This document shows positions 20,548 through 31,518 of a DNA stretch of 64,000 nt, in pieces; the stretch's first letter is position 1; each line of letters begins with the position of its first letter. A model generated the notes under the pieces. That model was not told the origin of the DNA. It worked only from the letters and a program-made list of their open reading frames with translations, and searched no databases. Origin of the DNA: Calcarisporiella thermophila CBS 279.70 (Eukaryota; Calcarisporiellomycota); NCBI RefSeq assembly GCF_041956535.1, contig NW_027192191.1, forward strand, positions 557,267 to 621,266, given 5' to 3'. A program made the translations under genes and the position numbers.

Positions 20548-22310
20548 TTAGTGAATGTGGACCTGCTTGGCAACTGCGGGCACTCCCTTATAGAGCACAT
20601 AAATAAAATGCTTTCCTGGAGGAAAGAGGTTGGCATTTTCCGGCGCAGTAATTTTGACCTCGGCGCGCCTGCCAGAGCTAACCACCTTGTTGCGCATGAT
20701 CGTTTGTCTTTGGCTCATGTGTGTGGAATGGGTCACGAATCCCAAGTTGGCCAACACCGTCTTTAATTCCACATTTTCTGCTGGTTCTTCACCCAGGTCA
20801 AGGGTGAGTGAAAACTCCTGACCGTAGGTAATTTCGCTGGGTACAGCTTCGATGGTTGGACGCGGACGTCCAGTTCGAAGATAATCAGGCGTATAGGCAT
20901 CGACCCGGAATTCAGTCTGTGGTGAAATTCGTGAGTGTGGGTTGGAGCCTGCAGCCCAAACTCGGCCATCGGGCAAGAGCGTTGCCACCGAGTGGTATAC
21001 TCTGGGGACATCTGACGGCGCAAGGAGTGTCATGCGATTGCCCTCTGGTTTGTACGGTTCGTACAGGATGGGCGTGAACTAGAGCCATGAAAGCATTAGA
21101 CATTTAAACACCCTCAAAAACAAAACACGATTTGTCCCTACTTGAGGCTCGCGTGCATTTGAATAACCAGCAAATCCAATCTGTGCTCCATTTACAATCA
21201 TGACGTTTCCATCAGCCAGTAGAACCATGTCTGGCATAGTGCGACGGTTAGGCATTTCTTCCATGCTCCACTGCGGGTTCTCAGCCATAGGATCAATTCG
21301 AATACAAGTATTGTCGGCGGCCACTGTTCGCACCATTTCATAGGCCCCCCCGCACACGACTATTTCTACCTTGTAGTTCTTTTCTGGATCTAGTGGGAGC
21401 AACGCGCTGCTTCCAGTAAGAGGATAGGTGCGTGCCACGCCTGGTACCGTCGGAAGTGTTTTTACTGTCTGGTGCTTAATGTAGTCGTAGAGCACAGCCT
21501 GCTTATTTGAAAGTACAAACATCGTACCATCGGGCATGATGTACAACTGTGGGTAGAGATTATTGGGTATGCTCTCCCGCAAGATAGGTAGCTCGTAGTT
21601 AGGTTGTTCCCCTTGTTGGCGAGGGAAAAACTCGTAAGTTGGATTGTTGTACTGTGCGGCAACCGCCCCCTGCCCTTTGAGACTGCCACCCACTATCAAG
21701 ACACGGCCATCCGGAATGGTAATCATGGCTGGATACCACCGATTACTGCTCATCCTGAGTCCCGTCGATTCCACAAACTCGCACTTCTCATCATCACCTA
21801 TGCAACAATTATGTTGTCTCAATGAAAGTTTTCAGACAAATGATGCTGAGCAAGGACCTTACATGGATTAAAAAGACGGATGGTTTGATATCCTCTTTGG
21901 GCAGGAGTCATCGGATCCAGAATACGATTATCACCACCACCGTTTAATAGGGTGCCGTTCCCGAGGAAAGACCCTGCGCTGCAGAAACTATTGGATAATA
22001 CTCGCAGAGGTCTAACTGCGTTTGTGGTGAAGTCATACTCGGATGCCCATGCGTAAGTGCCATCACTTAGGGTTATTTCTGAAGGTTCAGCTAAGGAATC
22101 GGTGAGAGAAACCGTCCAGTTAACTCGCATTTACATCCTTCAAATAGGATACCAACCTTTGTCTATAATAACAATTTTTCGCTCTGTCGTTACTGCTGCA
22201 TGCATAGCAGGAACTCCCGAACGACCGATGAGCTCCCAAGAGCCTTGCGCGTGAGATCTTGGAGAACAAGTCGCGACGAGGGCCAGAAAGAAATATACTG
22301 TTTTTTTCAT
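20548..22310 (-). CDS. Secreted glyoxal oxidase (copper radical oxidase, AA5_1)
   Basis: Oxidises small aldehydes such as glyoxal to acids while reducing oxygen to hydrogen peroxide; extracellular. Four exons (22157-22310, 21863-22123, 21142-21797, 20548-21078) give 533 aa. A signal peptide precedes about residue 22 (MKKTVYFFLALVATCSPRSHA). Active-site residues are recognisable: the Cys of SFCSAGSF (thioether partner), the Tyr of NRWYPAM (radical Tyr), the Tyr-His pair of RVYHS (copper ligands), and the His cluster of FVTHSTHMSQR. There is a seven-bladed-propeller-like body and a C-terminal DUF1929 domain. Intron 1 uses an unusual donor (G|GTTGGT). In wood-decay fungi the enzyme feeds peroxide to peroxidases; others use it in cell-wall or hyphal development. 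The gene looks intact. Confidence 0.93.
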
Positions 22311-24146
22311 GGTTCTGTATCCAAATTTTCTATTGGAATATGCCTTTATTTTGGAAATGCTTTGAACGCCTATTCTAATTTTCTACCTCTTCTTGATGTC
22401 TAAAAAGGGGTATCTCTATTAAGAAATAAAGTGGGTAAAGTGGGGAAGCGAGGGAGAGAAAGAAATTTATAGATAAAACAAAATACTGCAATTGTGAAAG
22501 ACTGAAGAATACTTTTTTTATCATTTATAAGGATTCTTACGGAGGCGAAGCTATGATGACAATGGTTATCGGAGAGCTCGGCGATTTGGTCGGTACATTG
22601 GTAAACGCGATTCTCAGTTCCTGGATAAAACATTTACAGGTTATTTTTTTTTGTCGTATATTTTCTTGGCTCAAGGACGCAGATGTAAGCTTCTCCTTTC
22701 ACACTGAACACAAGGCTTGTTTGATTTTTTTAAATCCAAGTTTGGGAAATACGGCACTCTTGCCTATCTCCATTTGTACTCTATTGTCATGCCCGAATCC
22801 ACACAGTCATGACATATTGTCACACAGGCCACTGAGGTCGGAAATAAAGGAGTTGAAAGCTCAGATAATTTTCGGTGAAATTCCAATAAGACAAGGAAGT
22901 GGTAGCGGTGGATGTGAATACTATTAGTCAACAGGCTACTTGCCACTCTTGATCCTTGCCGTATGGCCGGCGATATTTAACCGAGGAGGTTGCGGACCAA
23001 ATTACACAAAATGCTCTAAGTTCATCATCGCAGTTTACTGGGCCCCTAATTACCAGATATCAGGAGCTGGTTTATTCCGAAAATTTAAGTAATAAGAAAT
23101 ACTTTTGGTTTTTCCATAACAATACCAACTTTAATCACCATAGTTGCATTCTTTCAAATGATCATCAGCCATTCCCCCTATCCAATCCTTGTTACTCTAG
23201 GAAAATGCCAAACTTTTGTCGGGCATATCTCCGCGATATGCACCATTGACTCAAGCCTCGGAAAAACCATGCAGTATTTCATGAATAAATGAATGACTGT
23301 ACACTCACTCTACAGAAAAGAAAAAAATATTATAACAGAAAAATATGTTTTCTTTACTTTATACTCTCGACATGTTCCAAATTTCGCTGAATATGATATA
23401 CCTCTGTTCATCTCGAGTCATAAAATTCCTACCTTAGTTTCTCGGCAACTACCGCGCACCTACAAGTAAACGAGGCTCAGCATTTTGAAAATACCCTCAG
23501 TATTGTGCCAAATAAACAGGATGAATCAGTAATGCAGACAATCAATTAGCAATCGAATTTAGTCTTTAGAAACTTGGCTATATCACCAATGCAAAACGAC
23601 ATGAGATCGCAAGCGTGATGATGAACGTGCATGCTATGGACCTCAAATGGACAAGACTTATTGCCGTTTTAACTTTGCAAAATCAACCTCGCTTCCTAGT
23701 CGAATAGCATATGATCCCTAGATGAAGTAATTAGGCTTTTTTTCAATTCAGAGTCTGGGCAGGCACAATCACTACGAACTCTAACTCTAATATTTCGAGA
23801 AACTTGGAAGGCCGAGATATTTGTATATATTAAGTAGTCTAATGGAAAGTGAAATTTTTTCGACCGAAATACCTTGGGTTATGCAGCATATGCAAAAGGG
23901 CTTGCTGCAACCCAAGCTCGGACTTGGCAGATGCGTAATAGAACAAAAACATAAAAAAAAATGTGGCATAGAGGAGGGAGACAAGACATTTATTCATTAA
24001 ACAAAAGTGCACTGGCAGCATGGATGCTGGAGATAACACATCAACCCAAGATACGTTAATTATAATTGGCAAGTAGCTTACACTCGTACAGATATGTAAG
24101 CGAAATGTTATGTTATTTTTTCCCTAATAGATATAAGTATGTAGAG
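22311..24146. other. Intergenic, 1.8 kb, no supported gene
   Basis: AT-rich DNA upstream of glyoxal oxidase (-) and downstream of the TUG-like gene (-). Open frames at 22553-22927 and 22956-23249 have patches that read like protein (SYGGEAMMTMVIGELGD; YLTEEVADQITQNALSS), but they match no family I know and lack a coherent exon structure. They may be relics of a decayed gene. The rest shows no feature. Confidence 0.4.
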
Positions 24147-26700
24147 TTAATTGCAAGCTGAATAGCTAAGCCCAGAAGTCGGCTTACCCATTTTAAACCA
24201 TTTTGGCATCTTGGGACCGGAAGAGGATGGCCTCGTCTGAGATTGTTCAGTGCGGGCAAGACGCCGCCGCCGGTCCTCCTCCTCAGCCGCTTCCTCTTTT
24301 CTCTGCCTATTCACAGCCTCTTCATCCCTTTTTTCAACATTGTCCACTGCCATAGCCATGCTCACCTCGTTTACCGCAGGCACCGGGAGATCTTCAAGCC
24401 GGGATAAATAACTCGTATTAAGATAGGACTCTTCTTCAGGGGCATTCTCTTTCCACGAGAAATATACGACGGATGCAGGGGCAAGATTGGCGTGGTATAA
24501 AGAGATAGATTCATCGGAAAGATGACGCATAGGGGGAGCAGTATCTATTTGGTATATTCATAGTGTCCTATTTTATGATTTCAATAAACGATATTTGACA
24601 CTTACAGAGTGTAAAAGCACGATTGGGGTTGCACAACGCAGACTTCACAAATTCATAGATATTTTTAACTAAATGTTATAGGAAGAATGCAGATTTAAGT
24701 CACTCATTAATAGCTGTTTAGATATAATAAATATGATTACCAGGTTCTTTCGAAAGAAATGTGGCTTGAAGCTGTATCCGGTCCGGAAAACGCACACGAA
24801 TTGCAGTCTTTGGATATTTATTCATTTTTGCTTTCTCTTCCATCTCTCGAACTGCACGAGTTTTGAAGCCTTGCCTCTCCTCCTGTATATGCCGCGCTTT
24901 CTGTATTGCCAAAATATTACGAAGTTCCGCGGGCGTAAGTTCGTAGAAGGAATCCGGGAGGTCAACTTTAAAAATAAAAATTGGAATTTGAATCGCCATA
25001 TAAAGGACCCAAAATTTGTGTTCTTACTTCTATTAGATAAAGGCACTCCGGTATCAGCAGGAGGGCGGTATACCTTGATATCGCGATCGATTCCACTTCC
25101 CTCAACATTCTGAGGCTCGTTTAGCTTCGGAGAAGGAATAGAGGTGCTACTCGGGTCAACTTCCATCGTGATAGAAGGAACAGCTGCTGGGGTTGGCGTC
25201 GGATGGGTAGAAGATGTTTTTGTTGGAACCAATGTAACCTGTTGAGGACCAGGCTGTGGCTGTGGAGCCTTAGTAGTTTGTCCTTCCTGAGTTTGCGTGG
25301 GAGAAATAGGCGGTACTTGTGAATGAGCAGGAGAAGTGGCTGGCTGTGAATGAGAAGGAGTAACATCAATTTGAGTTGACGGTGCAGCTACAGGGGCTAG
25401 TGTAATAGGCATAGCGGATGTAGGTCCGGGTGTAATTGGGGCAGCACTAGGTCGTTGCTCAGGTTGGGGTGCAGGAGGGGATGGATCTTGCAGTGAAGCA
25501 GGAGAGAAGGAGGTTTGGGATTGAGGCGGTGAAGTTTGAGGGAGCGGGGCGGTCGCTTTTTCAGAAGTACCACTGGGAGGAGCGGGCTGTTGTACTTGTT
25601 GCGGTGCGTGCGAAGCGGAAGCTTGAGGGAGAACAGGAATAGGGCCAGGCTGTGGAGGCGGGGGAGTTCGTGATTGAGAGGCATGAGAAGGGGCAGGTTC
25701 TGAAATTCTTGGCACTGGACCTGGTTGCGGAGCATCATTCTGAGTTTTTGATGATGCAGTAGAGGTAGAATTTGTTGAAGTAGGTATTGGCGCCTCTATT
25801 TCTGGCAGCATAGCTGAAAGTGTTTCGTCTATTAATCGGAACCAAAGGCGAATCGCAACACTACCCGAAGTAAGCCCAATTGATTGTAGTGTAGTGGTCT
25901 TTAAGGATTGAATAGAGCCGAACTATTGATATAACAGGCATTAATGCGGATAGTTGTATTCATTTTGAGCTGGGCCGTCTACATACCTCTTTATTAAGAA
26001 CTACACATACAGGCTGTAGATATGATGCGGGCGCCTCTTTATTTTTGAATTTATCCGCAATTTTTTTTAAGGAGTTGGGATTCTTGGGATGCTGAGCTTC
26101 TCTTCTAGTAAGGTTTAGAGCTCTAAAAAATAATACATTAAACATTCGAAAACCAAATCCAATAAGGAGTGTTATTGTCTGGATATTTAGTAAAGAAATA
26201 TACTCACCCATTGGATTGTTTCTCAAAATGTAAAAGAATATTCCAAAGTGACGCGTTGGGTGAAAATTTATCAACCAAGCGCCCACCTTCTTCCAACTGT
26301 AGAGCAATGGTGATGTCAGACACAGCTGAGATTAATAAATTGAGATTTATGTTAGAGCTTGATCAATAATTGATGATAAAGTATAACATTTCTCTTACTA
26401 TTTGATTTTGCAATGTTGATCAGCTCTAATTTTGCTCCGGCAGGTAGATTTGCAAACCTAACAGAGAGCGAAAGATCTAGTACATTTCTGTTATACCTAT
26501 ATTAATGTTTATTAATAAGATCATAGCGATTATTAAATAATTATTGATGTTGAATTTTACTTGAGTCCAAAAGCATCTGGATCCGCGTAACCTTGCTGCT
26601 TGCAAACAGTGGTCACGATCTGCTTCAAAATCATATTTGGTGTCGTTTTAACGACTTGCCTCTGGCCACGCGCGAGCAGAATAGTTACAGTTGAGGCCAT
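24147..26700 (-). CDS. UBX-domain protein of the TUG/ASPL (ASPSCR1, yeast Ubx4) family
   Basis: Cofactor of the Cdc48/p97 ATPase. Eight exons (26561-26700, 26399-26457, 26208-26325, 25987-26122, 25028-25922, 24741-24965, 24606-24668, 24147-24544) give 677 aa. The TUG-specific N-terminal ubiquitin-like domain is clear (MASTVTILLARGQRQVVKTT ... ADPDAFGL), then KLELINIAKS. A second UBL-like part runs to GLTSGSVAIRLWF. A spacer of about 200 residues, very rich in Pro, Gln, Ser and Thr, follows. The UBX domain begins near YPKTAIRVRFPDR and ends with LAPASVVYFSWKE. A basic, coiled, Glu/Arg-rich segment leads to PKWFKMGK at the C-terminus. A splice donor-like GGTAAGC overlaps the final codons, so the last 10 residues could differ. 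Confidence 0.9.
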
Positions 26701-28257
26701 TAGATCGATTTAATATTGAATTGATGGAATGGTAGAAGAATAAGGTGGCAAGTAATGACGACTTAGGTTATTGGGGCTCTAATGGGAAATCGTATGCTGT
26801 GAAATACAAAAAACCCGTATTAGGATATTCAGAATCAAATATACGTGTATAATATACACGTATGTTTAATTCTAAATTTTGGATATTTTCGAAAATCGAG
26901 CTGAAAATCAAAAAAAAAAATCGAGTATATAATGACCAGGATTAATTCATTTACTAATTCATTTTCTTGAAAACAATAATATTTGTCATGTATTGCCCTG
27001 ACAGAATACTTTTCCACAGATATCCACTAATTATTTCAAATAAACTTTACTATGGTACCTATATCTGCTTTAGGCATCTACTAACTCTTTCTGTACCGAT
27101 TGATGGACGGATTGTAGTTAGGTATTTTAGATAATATCCTAGCAAAGTTATATGAATCACGGTTTCAATATGAGATATCTAATGTGTTCCGAGTTGCACT
27201 TTCCAAAATTGCTACTGAACTTCACGTTTCAATAGTATCCCTTGCCACATCAAAAAAATTGAAGATTAAACTATGGACTGTTTCATATATATTATAAGAG
27301 TTTATATATGCATATATTTTATTGGGCACGGCATTTAAAGTGTATCTCAAACTCCGGCCTGGCTCTCACCATCTAGTAGTTGGCAAGAAACCATCATTCA
27401 TGTAATCAATCTTGACTCAAAAACGGTATTTTCATTAGCTTGCAGAGAAATCTAGCTCTATATCTTAAAATGTTACAATGTAACGAGGTAAACACTACCA
27501 GCCTCCCTCGAAGACGCAATAAAAGTCCTTGAACAGAATTATATTACCAAAAATGATATGGGATATTTTCTAGTATATTTCTGGAAGTGAAAAAGTAGGA
27601 TCTGCAGCTGATGGAAATAAGTGTTTGAGAGAACTTGTGAAGTTCTCATTATCAAGAAAATGCTGATTAATATCAAAATATGCCTAGAAAATATCTATGA
27701 CTATAAACCACTTCATAATAAGTATGGACTTGGGTATTTTAATTGAATTATATCTGTAAAGGAACATTGATATAAATATTCTTGAGGATCTTTTTGGTAG
27801 ATTAACATCATAAATTACTTAAAACTCAAAGGATAATGCAACTGGATAAGCGTCTAACGGCAATGTTAGTATTAGAGTATTATGAATTCATTTATTGGGA
27901 CTAATAGGTTATATAAACTATTTAGAATCAAATATATTCATTCCAGGAAGCTATTAAAGCCCTTGAGCTTCTCAGCTTCTTCGAACAAGGAAGAGTCGTG
28001 ATCGGTGGAATTATAAGTTGGAAGGATATCAGTGCATACATACTTGAAAGGAACATTTTATCTTCTTATTTTGGTGTATTGCTATCAAATTCCAAGTCCA
28101 CATTCCTAATGATAATGCTTGACCAATAGGGATCAAAAATTTTTTTAGGATAATCCCCTCAAGCATTTTGTTATTTTTTTAACCTTTCAACCCAACACCT
28201 TCTCGTCTTCTTCCTTTCACACCATATGACTTACCTTTCGCTTGCTTAAACTTTGAA
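26701..28257. other. AT-rich spacer with possible gene relics
   Basis: About 1.5 kb of strongly AT-rich DNA. Two short plus-strand stretches resemble each other when translated: about 27500-27560 (LEDAIKVLEQNYI) and about 27948-28010 (FQEAIKALELLSFFEQGRVVI). Both are flanked by stops. The second recalls the C-terminal end of zinc-type alcohol dehydrogenase-like reductases. They may be remnants of a duplicated, decayed gene, but support is weak. Confidence 0.3.
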
Positions 28258-28530
28258 ATGGTTCTTCTCAGAAGTACTCTAGTCCTTTTCTTTCTTTTCG
28301 TGACATCGTACGCGCAATTGTTCCCTCTGGGGAACCTGTTTCAAGAACAAAGCATGGATGAACTGTTTGGCGGCTCGGGTCCATTCAAACTTGTAGGAGG
28401 TAATCTCATAAGGGTGCCAGAAGAGCCACCATCGTATGATGATCACGAAGAGGAAGAGGAGGAGGAGGATGATTTTGATCTCACCCCCGCGAGAATATTC
28501 AAAGAAATGAGGGAGTCAAAGGATGATTAA
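28258..28530 (+). CDS. Small secreted acidic protein, 90 aa, unrecognised
   Basis: Uninterrupted frame. The first 20 residues are a typical signal peptide (MVLLRSTLVLFFLFVTSYAQ). The mature part has no cysteine; it has an aromatic/Gly start (LFPLGNLF), a run of about eight consecutive acidic residues and a basic-acidic end. A pyrimidine-rich leader precedes the ATG. There is no family match I recognise; it could be an effector-like or wall-associated peptide, or the ectodomain remnant of something larger. It lies 340 bases upstream of the RlpA-like gene on the same strand. Confidence 0.6.
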   Translation: MVLLRSTLVLFFLFVTSYAQLFPLGNLFQEQSMDELFGGSGPFKLVGGNLIRVPEEPPSYDDHEEEEEEEDDFDLTPARIFKEMRESKDD

Positions 28531-28867
28531 TAGAGCAATTATATACTATTAGCAACCCACTCTATCGAATATTTACACATATATTATATACCTATTTGTT
28601 TTCTATTCTATTTTTAATTGTGAGATAAAAGTAGCTGTGTCTTTTTTGAAATTTGACGGCAATCAGAGTAGATCATTGATCCCTACAACACGCACTAAGC
28701 TCGATTGGAATGAATAAATTAAAGTTGCCTAATTTGGTATAAACTATGCATGAACAGTGACAATTGGAATGTTAAAAAGTAATTTCAACCGCTTGGTAGT
28801 GCTCTTTTCACCTCCATTACTCCAAAGCATTATACACATCCATAATCTGTTGTATTTTCTAATTTAT
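28531..28867. other. Short intergenic stretch
   Basis: AT-rich, between two co-directional genes. It would hold the 3'-UTR of the small secreted gene and the promoter of the RlpA-like gene. An in-frame upstream ATG for the latter lies at 28757 but is not preferred. Nothing else is seen. Confidence 0.4.
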
Positions 28868-30661
28868 ATGCATCTACACAAAGCACATCGAATACGAAAT
28901 CAATTACTTTCACTCACAATTAGCATCCTCACTACCAGTGTTTTGATCATTTGTATCCTCATAATCTCCCTTGTCACTAACCATCAAATTTTCCTTGGAT
29001 TGACACGACCTCGTGCTCGTCCTTCGAAAGTAGGAGTTGTTGATGATGCCCCTTATTACTATAAACGTGATGCCTTATACGACCAAGTTGTGGCAAGTCT
29101 ACCAATTAATCATTTCAGCTACAGTATGCAGAAGATGGCTACTATAGCACAAGCGTCTCCGGCAATAGCAACTTCAGTATCTCAAGAAAGAACTACGCTG
29201 CCCACTATCTTTGTTCTGCCTTCTGCAACTGATGCCTCCAAGATGACTAGGGTTTTCAACTCCACTTCCGCTTCTATACCAAGCACCCTTCTTCCTCTGC
29301 AAACTTTGATTCCCGCCTCGACAGCGACGATGTTACGCTCCTCACCAAAAGCCAATATTAATATCAATCTACCACAGGAGGAAATTGGCTCGACTTCGAA
29401 CATCGTCGACAAACTGAAGGGTAGAAATATGACTATACCCGTTTCCGTCAATGCAGGAAAGAAAGGGCCGAAGCAGAAGATAAAGAAAGGAGAGAAGACA
29501 AATGCTGCTTTTCTGAACCAAACCTTGATTCAAGTTCCAACCGTCAAGACGATAGAGCCTTCTCCAATAGCCAAAGTCGATGTAGATATACCTCAAAAGG
29601 TAGAGAATCTGACTTCAAAGTTCGTCGATAAAGTGAAGGGCACGAATTTGACAAAGTCTATCATCATCAATGCGGGGAAGCGCAAGCCGGAACTGAAGCA
29701 AAAGAAAGGTCAGAAGACCAGCATCACTCTTCCATTGCAAGCAGTGCTTCAAGTTCCTACAGCATCAATGCTACAATCATCACCAGAGGTTAAAATCGAT
29801 GCAGGTATACCGCACGAGGCAGATGGTCTTGCGTCAAAAGTTGTTAGCAAAGCGAAGAGCTCGAATCTAACTGAATCTGTCACCGCCAATGCGAGAAAGC
29901 ACGAGCAGGAACAGAAAAAAAAGAAAGGACAGAAAGCAGGCACCGTTCTCCCTTTACAATCTTTGATTCGAGCTCCAACAAGTTCGATTATGCAGGCTAC
30001 GCCAGTAATACCGGTTAACTTAAAGCTTCCTCAGAAGGTGGACGATCTTACTAACAAGATCGTCGATAAGGTGAAAATTTCAAACAATACCAAATCTATT
30101 AGCATTCATACAGAAAAGCATCAGGTTGAGCAGAAGATAAAGAAAGAACAGAAGAAGAAGCCGAAAAAACCGTTGACGAAAGAAGCAGCGCGCTATCAAG
30201 GCGACGGCACGTTCTATACGGTTGAAGGATCGAGTCTGGCCTGCGGTGGGATGTACCGCGATCGAGATCTTGTGGCCGCCTTAAATGTGCCGCAGTTTCA
30301 AGAGAAAAAATGGCGAGAAGGCTCTTCAAAACGCGCCGGTCGCGAAAACGGGAGAAAACTGGGCGCAATCGGAATGCGAAGAAAAGGGCGTTATAATACA
30401 CAAAAGCAGAAGAAAAGGGGGCGGCGCATCCAACATGTACGACGGGGGCGAAAGGTTGAGCGCGAGGATTCCCGAAAGCAAGCGAAATGCGGTAGACAAG
30501 CTTTGGTAGAAGGGCCGAAAGGAAAAGTGCGTGTGCGCATTGTGGATCTCTGTCTCTCCTGCGTCAACCAAGGGGATTTGGATTTATCTCCAGCTGCATT
30601 CAGCCGGATAGCCCATAGCCTGAATGATGGACGGGTTCCAATCCGATGGCAATGGCTGTGA
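28868..30661 (+). CDS. Membrane-anchored RlpA-like double-psi beta-barrel protein with tandem repeats
   Basis: Single exon, 597 aa from the ATG at 28868 (MHLHKAHRIRN); an in-frame ATG at 28757 would add 37 residues. One transmembrane segment lies at about residues 15-38, so topology is type II (signal anchor). A stalk of about 290 residues contains four 73-residue repeats. The C-terminal DPBB domain starts GDGTFYTVEGSSLACGGMY and DLVAALNVPQF and ends VRIVDLCLSCVNQGDLDLS and RVPIRWQWL. Fungal proteins of this fold (RlpA/barwin/expansin-like) are secreted and wall-associated; enzymatic activity is not established. Unusually, a basic insertion of about 70 residues rich in Arg and Lys splits the barrel between NVPQF and CGRQA. 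The catalytic-type Asp of VVD is kept. Confidence 0.82.
   Translation: MHLHKAHRIRNQLLSLTISILTTSVLIICILIISLVTNHQIFLGLTRPRARPSKVGVVDDAPYYYKRDALYDQVVASLPINHFSYSMQKMATIAQASPAIATSVSQERTTLPTIFVLPSATDASKMTRVFNSTSASIPSTLLPLQTLIPASTATMLRSSPKANININLPQEEIGSTSNIVDKLKGRNMTIPVSVNAGKKGPKQKIKKGEKTNAAFLNQTLIQVPTVKTIEPSPIAKVDVDIPQKVENLTSKFVDKVKGTNLTKSIIINAGKRKPELKQKKGQKTSITLPLQAVLQVPTASMLQSSPEVKIDAGIPHEADGLASKVVSKAKSSNLTESVTANARKHEQEQKKKKGQKAGTVLPLQSLIRAPTSSIMQATPVIPVNLKLPQKVDDLTNKIVDKVKISNNTKSISIHTEKHQVEQKIKKEQKKKPKKPLTKEAARYQGDGTFYTVEGSSLACGGMYRDRDLVAALNVPQFQEKKWREGSSKRAGRENGRKLGAIGMRRKGRYNTQKQKKRGRRIQHVRRGRKVEREDSRKQAKCGRQALVEGPKGKVRVRIVDLCLSCVNQGDLDLSPAAFSRIAHSLNDGRVPIRWQWL
29291..30166 (+). repeat. Four coding tandem repeats of 219 bp (73 aa)
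   Basis: Units start at 29291, 29510, 29729 and 29948, exactly 219 bases apart. Each encodes, with divergence, an LPLQ-L-AP-(S)-ML-SSP start, an I-(L)-PQ-V--LTSK-VDK-K core, an NLTKS N-glycosylation-like sequon with INAGK, and a Lys/Gln-rich end (EQKKKKGQK). The units share perhaps a third to a half of residues, so the expansion is old and maintained. Confidence 0.85.
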
Positions 30662-31518
30662 TGTTTTCCAGCTCACCTCCACCTGTTTACACCTGTTTCT
30701 TGATTTTGTTTATACAGCTGTAATTATTTAGGTTCGACATTCCCACTCTTTCATCTATTTCATGCCATCTGTATAACTTGTCATTCATTTGTTTCGTGTA
30801 GCATTATTTATTCTCTTCCCGTTATTTTTTAATTTAAATAATAAAGCTAGGAAAATAAGGGTGATCTTTCCTGTTAATTGATTACAGAAGTGGAATAGAG
30901 TCGGGCTGATCTCGGACCCTGAACTTCTCAACTCAGCCTAGCAAACAAAACCCTTTTTTTCGAAAATGACCCGAGAAAACGTTCCCAACACTAGGAATTA
31001 TATGTGTCAGCTACTAGCCCTCTCTGCCAAGCGTTGAACTCCCTTGCGAGACTGCCGGTGTTTGAGGATCCCTCTTGTGAGAGACGTATTTCGATTGACT
31101 TAGGCGAAGGGTTTGACAGAAACACTAGGACCCTTGTTTTAAAAAACCACCATTTTCATTGCCCGGGTTTGAATCACAGAATAGTGAACTAGCGACTCGG
31201 CTCTCCCCGAATTGGAGATTGAGCCATTTGACGCTTTTTTGTGATTTCTTATTTGAACCTGCCGCGCCGGGGGGTTGCAATATGAAAAGTTAAAATTCAC
31301 CTTTGCTATTAAAGGAGAAACCTCAATAGCTGCTTCTCCCACCAACAGAGAATTCCGCTCACGGCTACAAAGCTTTTGGCTACATTTATTTTTTTTCACG
31401 GAAACAAGCGGCCCGCCGCATCCTTTCTGTTGAATCTTCGCACCACAGCTGGATTAAAAGCTAGTCCATTGACTTTATATATATTGGAATCTTTGATTCT
31501 CACACTCTAATCTCAATC
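30662..31518. other. Intergenic, no gene seen
   Basis: Contains the 3' region of the RlpA-like gene and the promoter of the cyclin-like gene. A TATATATA stretch lies at about 31476-31483, some 35-45 bases before the cyclin start. A GGGTTTGAATC string at 31166-31176 recalls a tRNA T-arm but no tRNA folds around it. Confidence 0.4.

Noticed and set aside
22553-23249. Two plus-strand open frames as a possible gene
   Set aside because: Protein-like patches but no start/splice model joins them and no family is recognised; left as possible relic only.
31160-31185. tRNA T-arm-like string GGGTTTGAATC
   Set aside because: The invariant C of the TTC loop is T here and no cloverleaf can be drawn around it.
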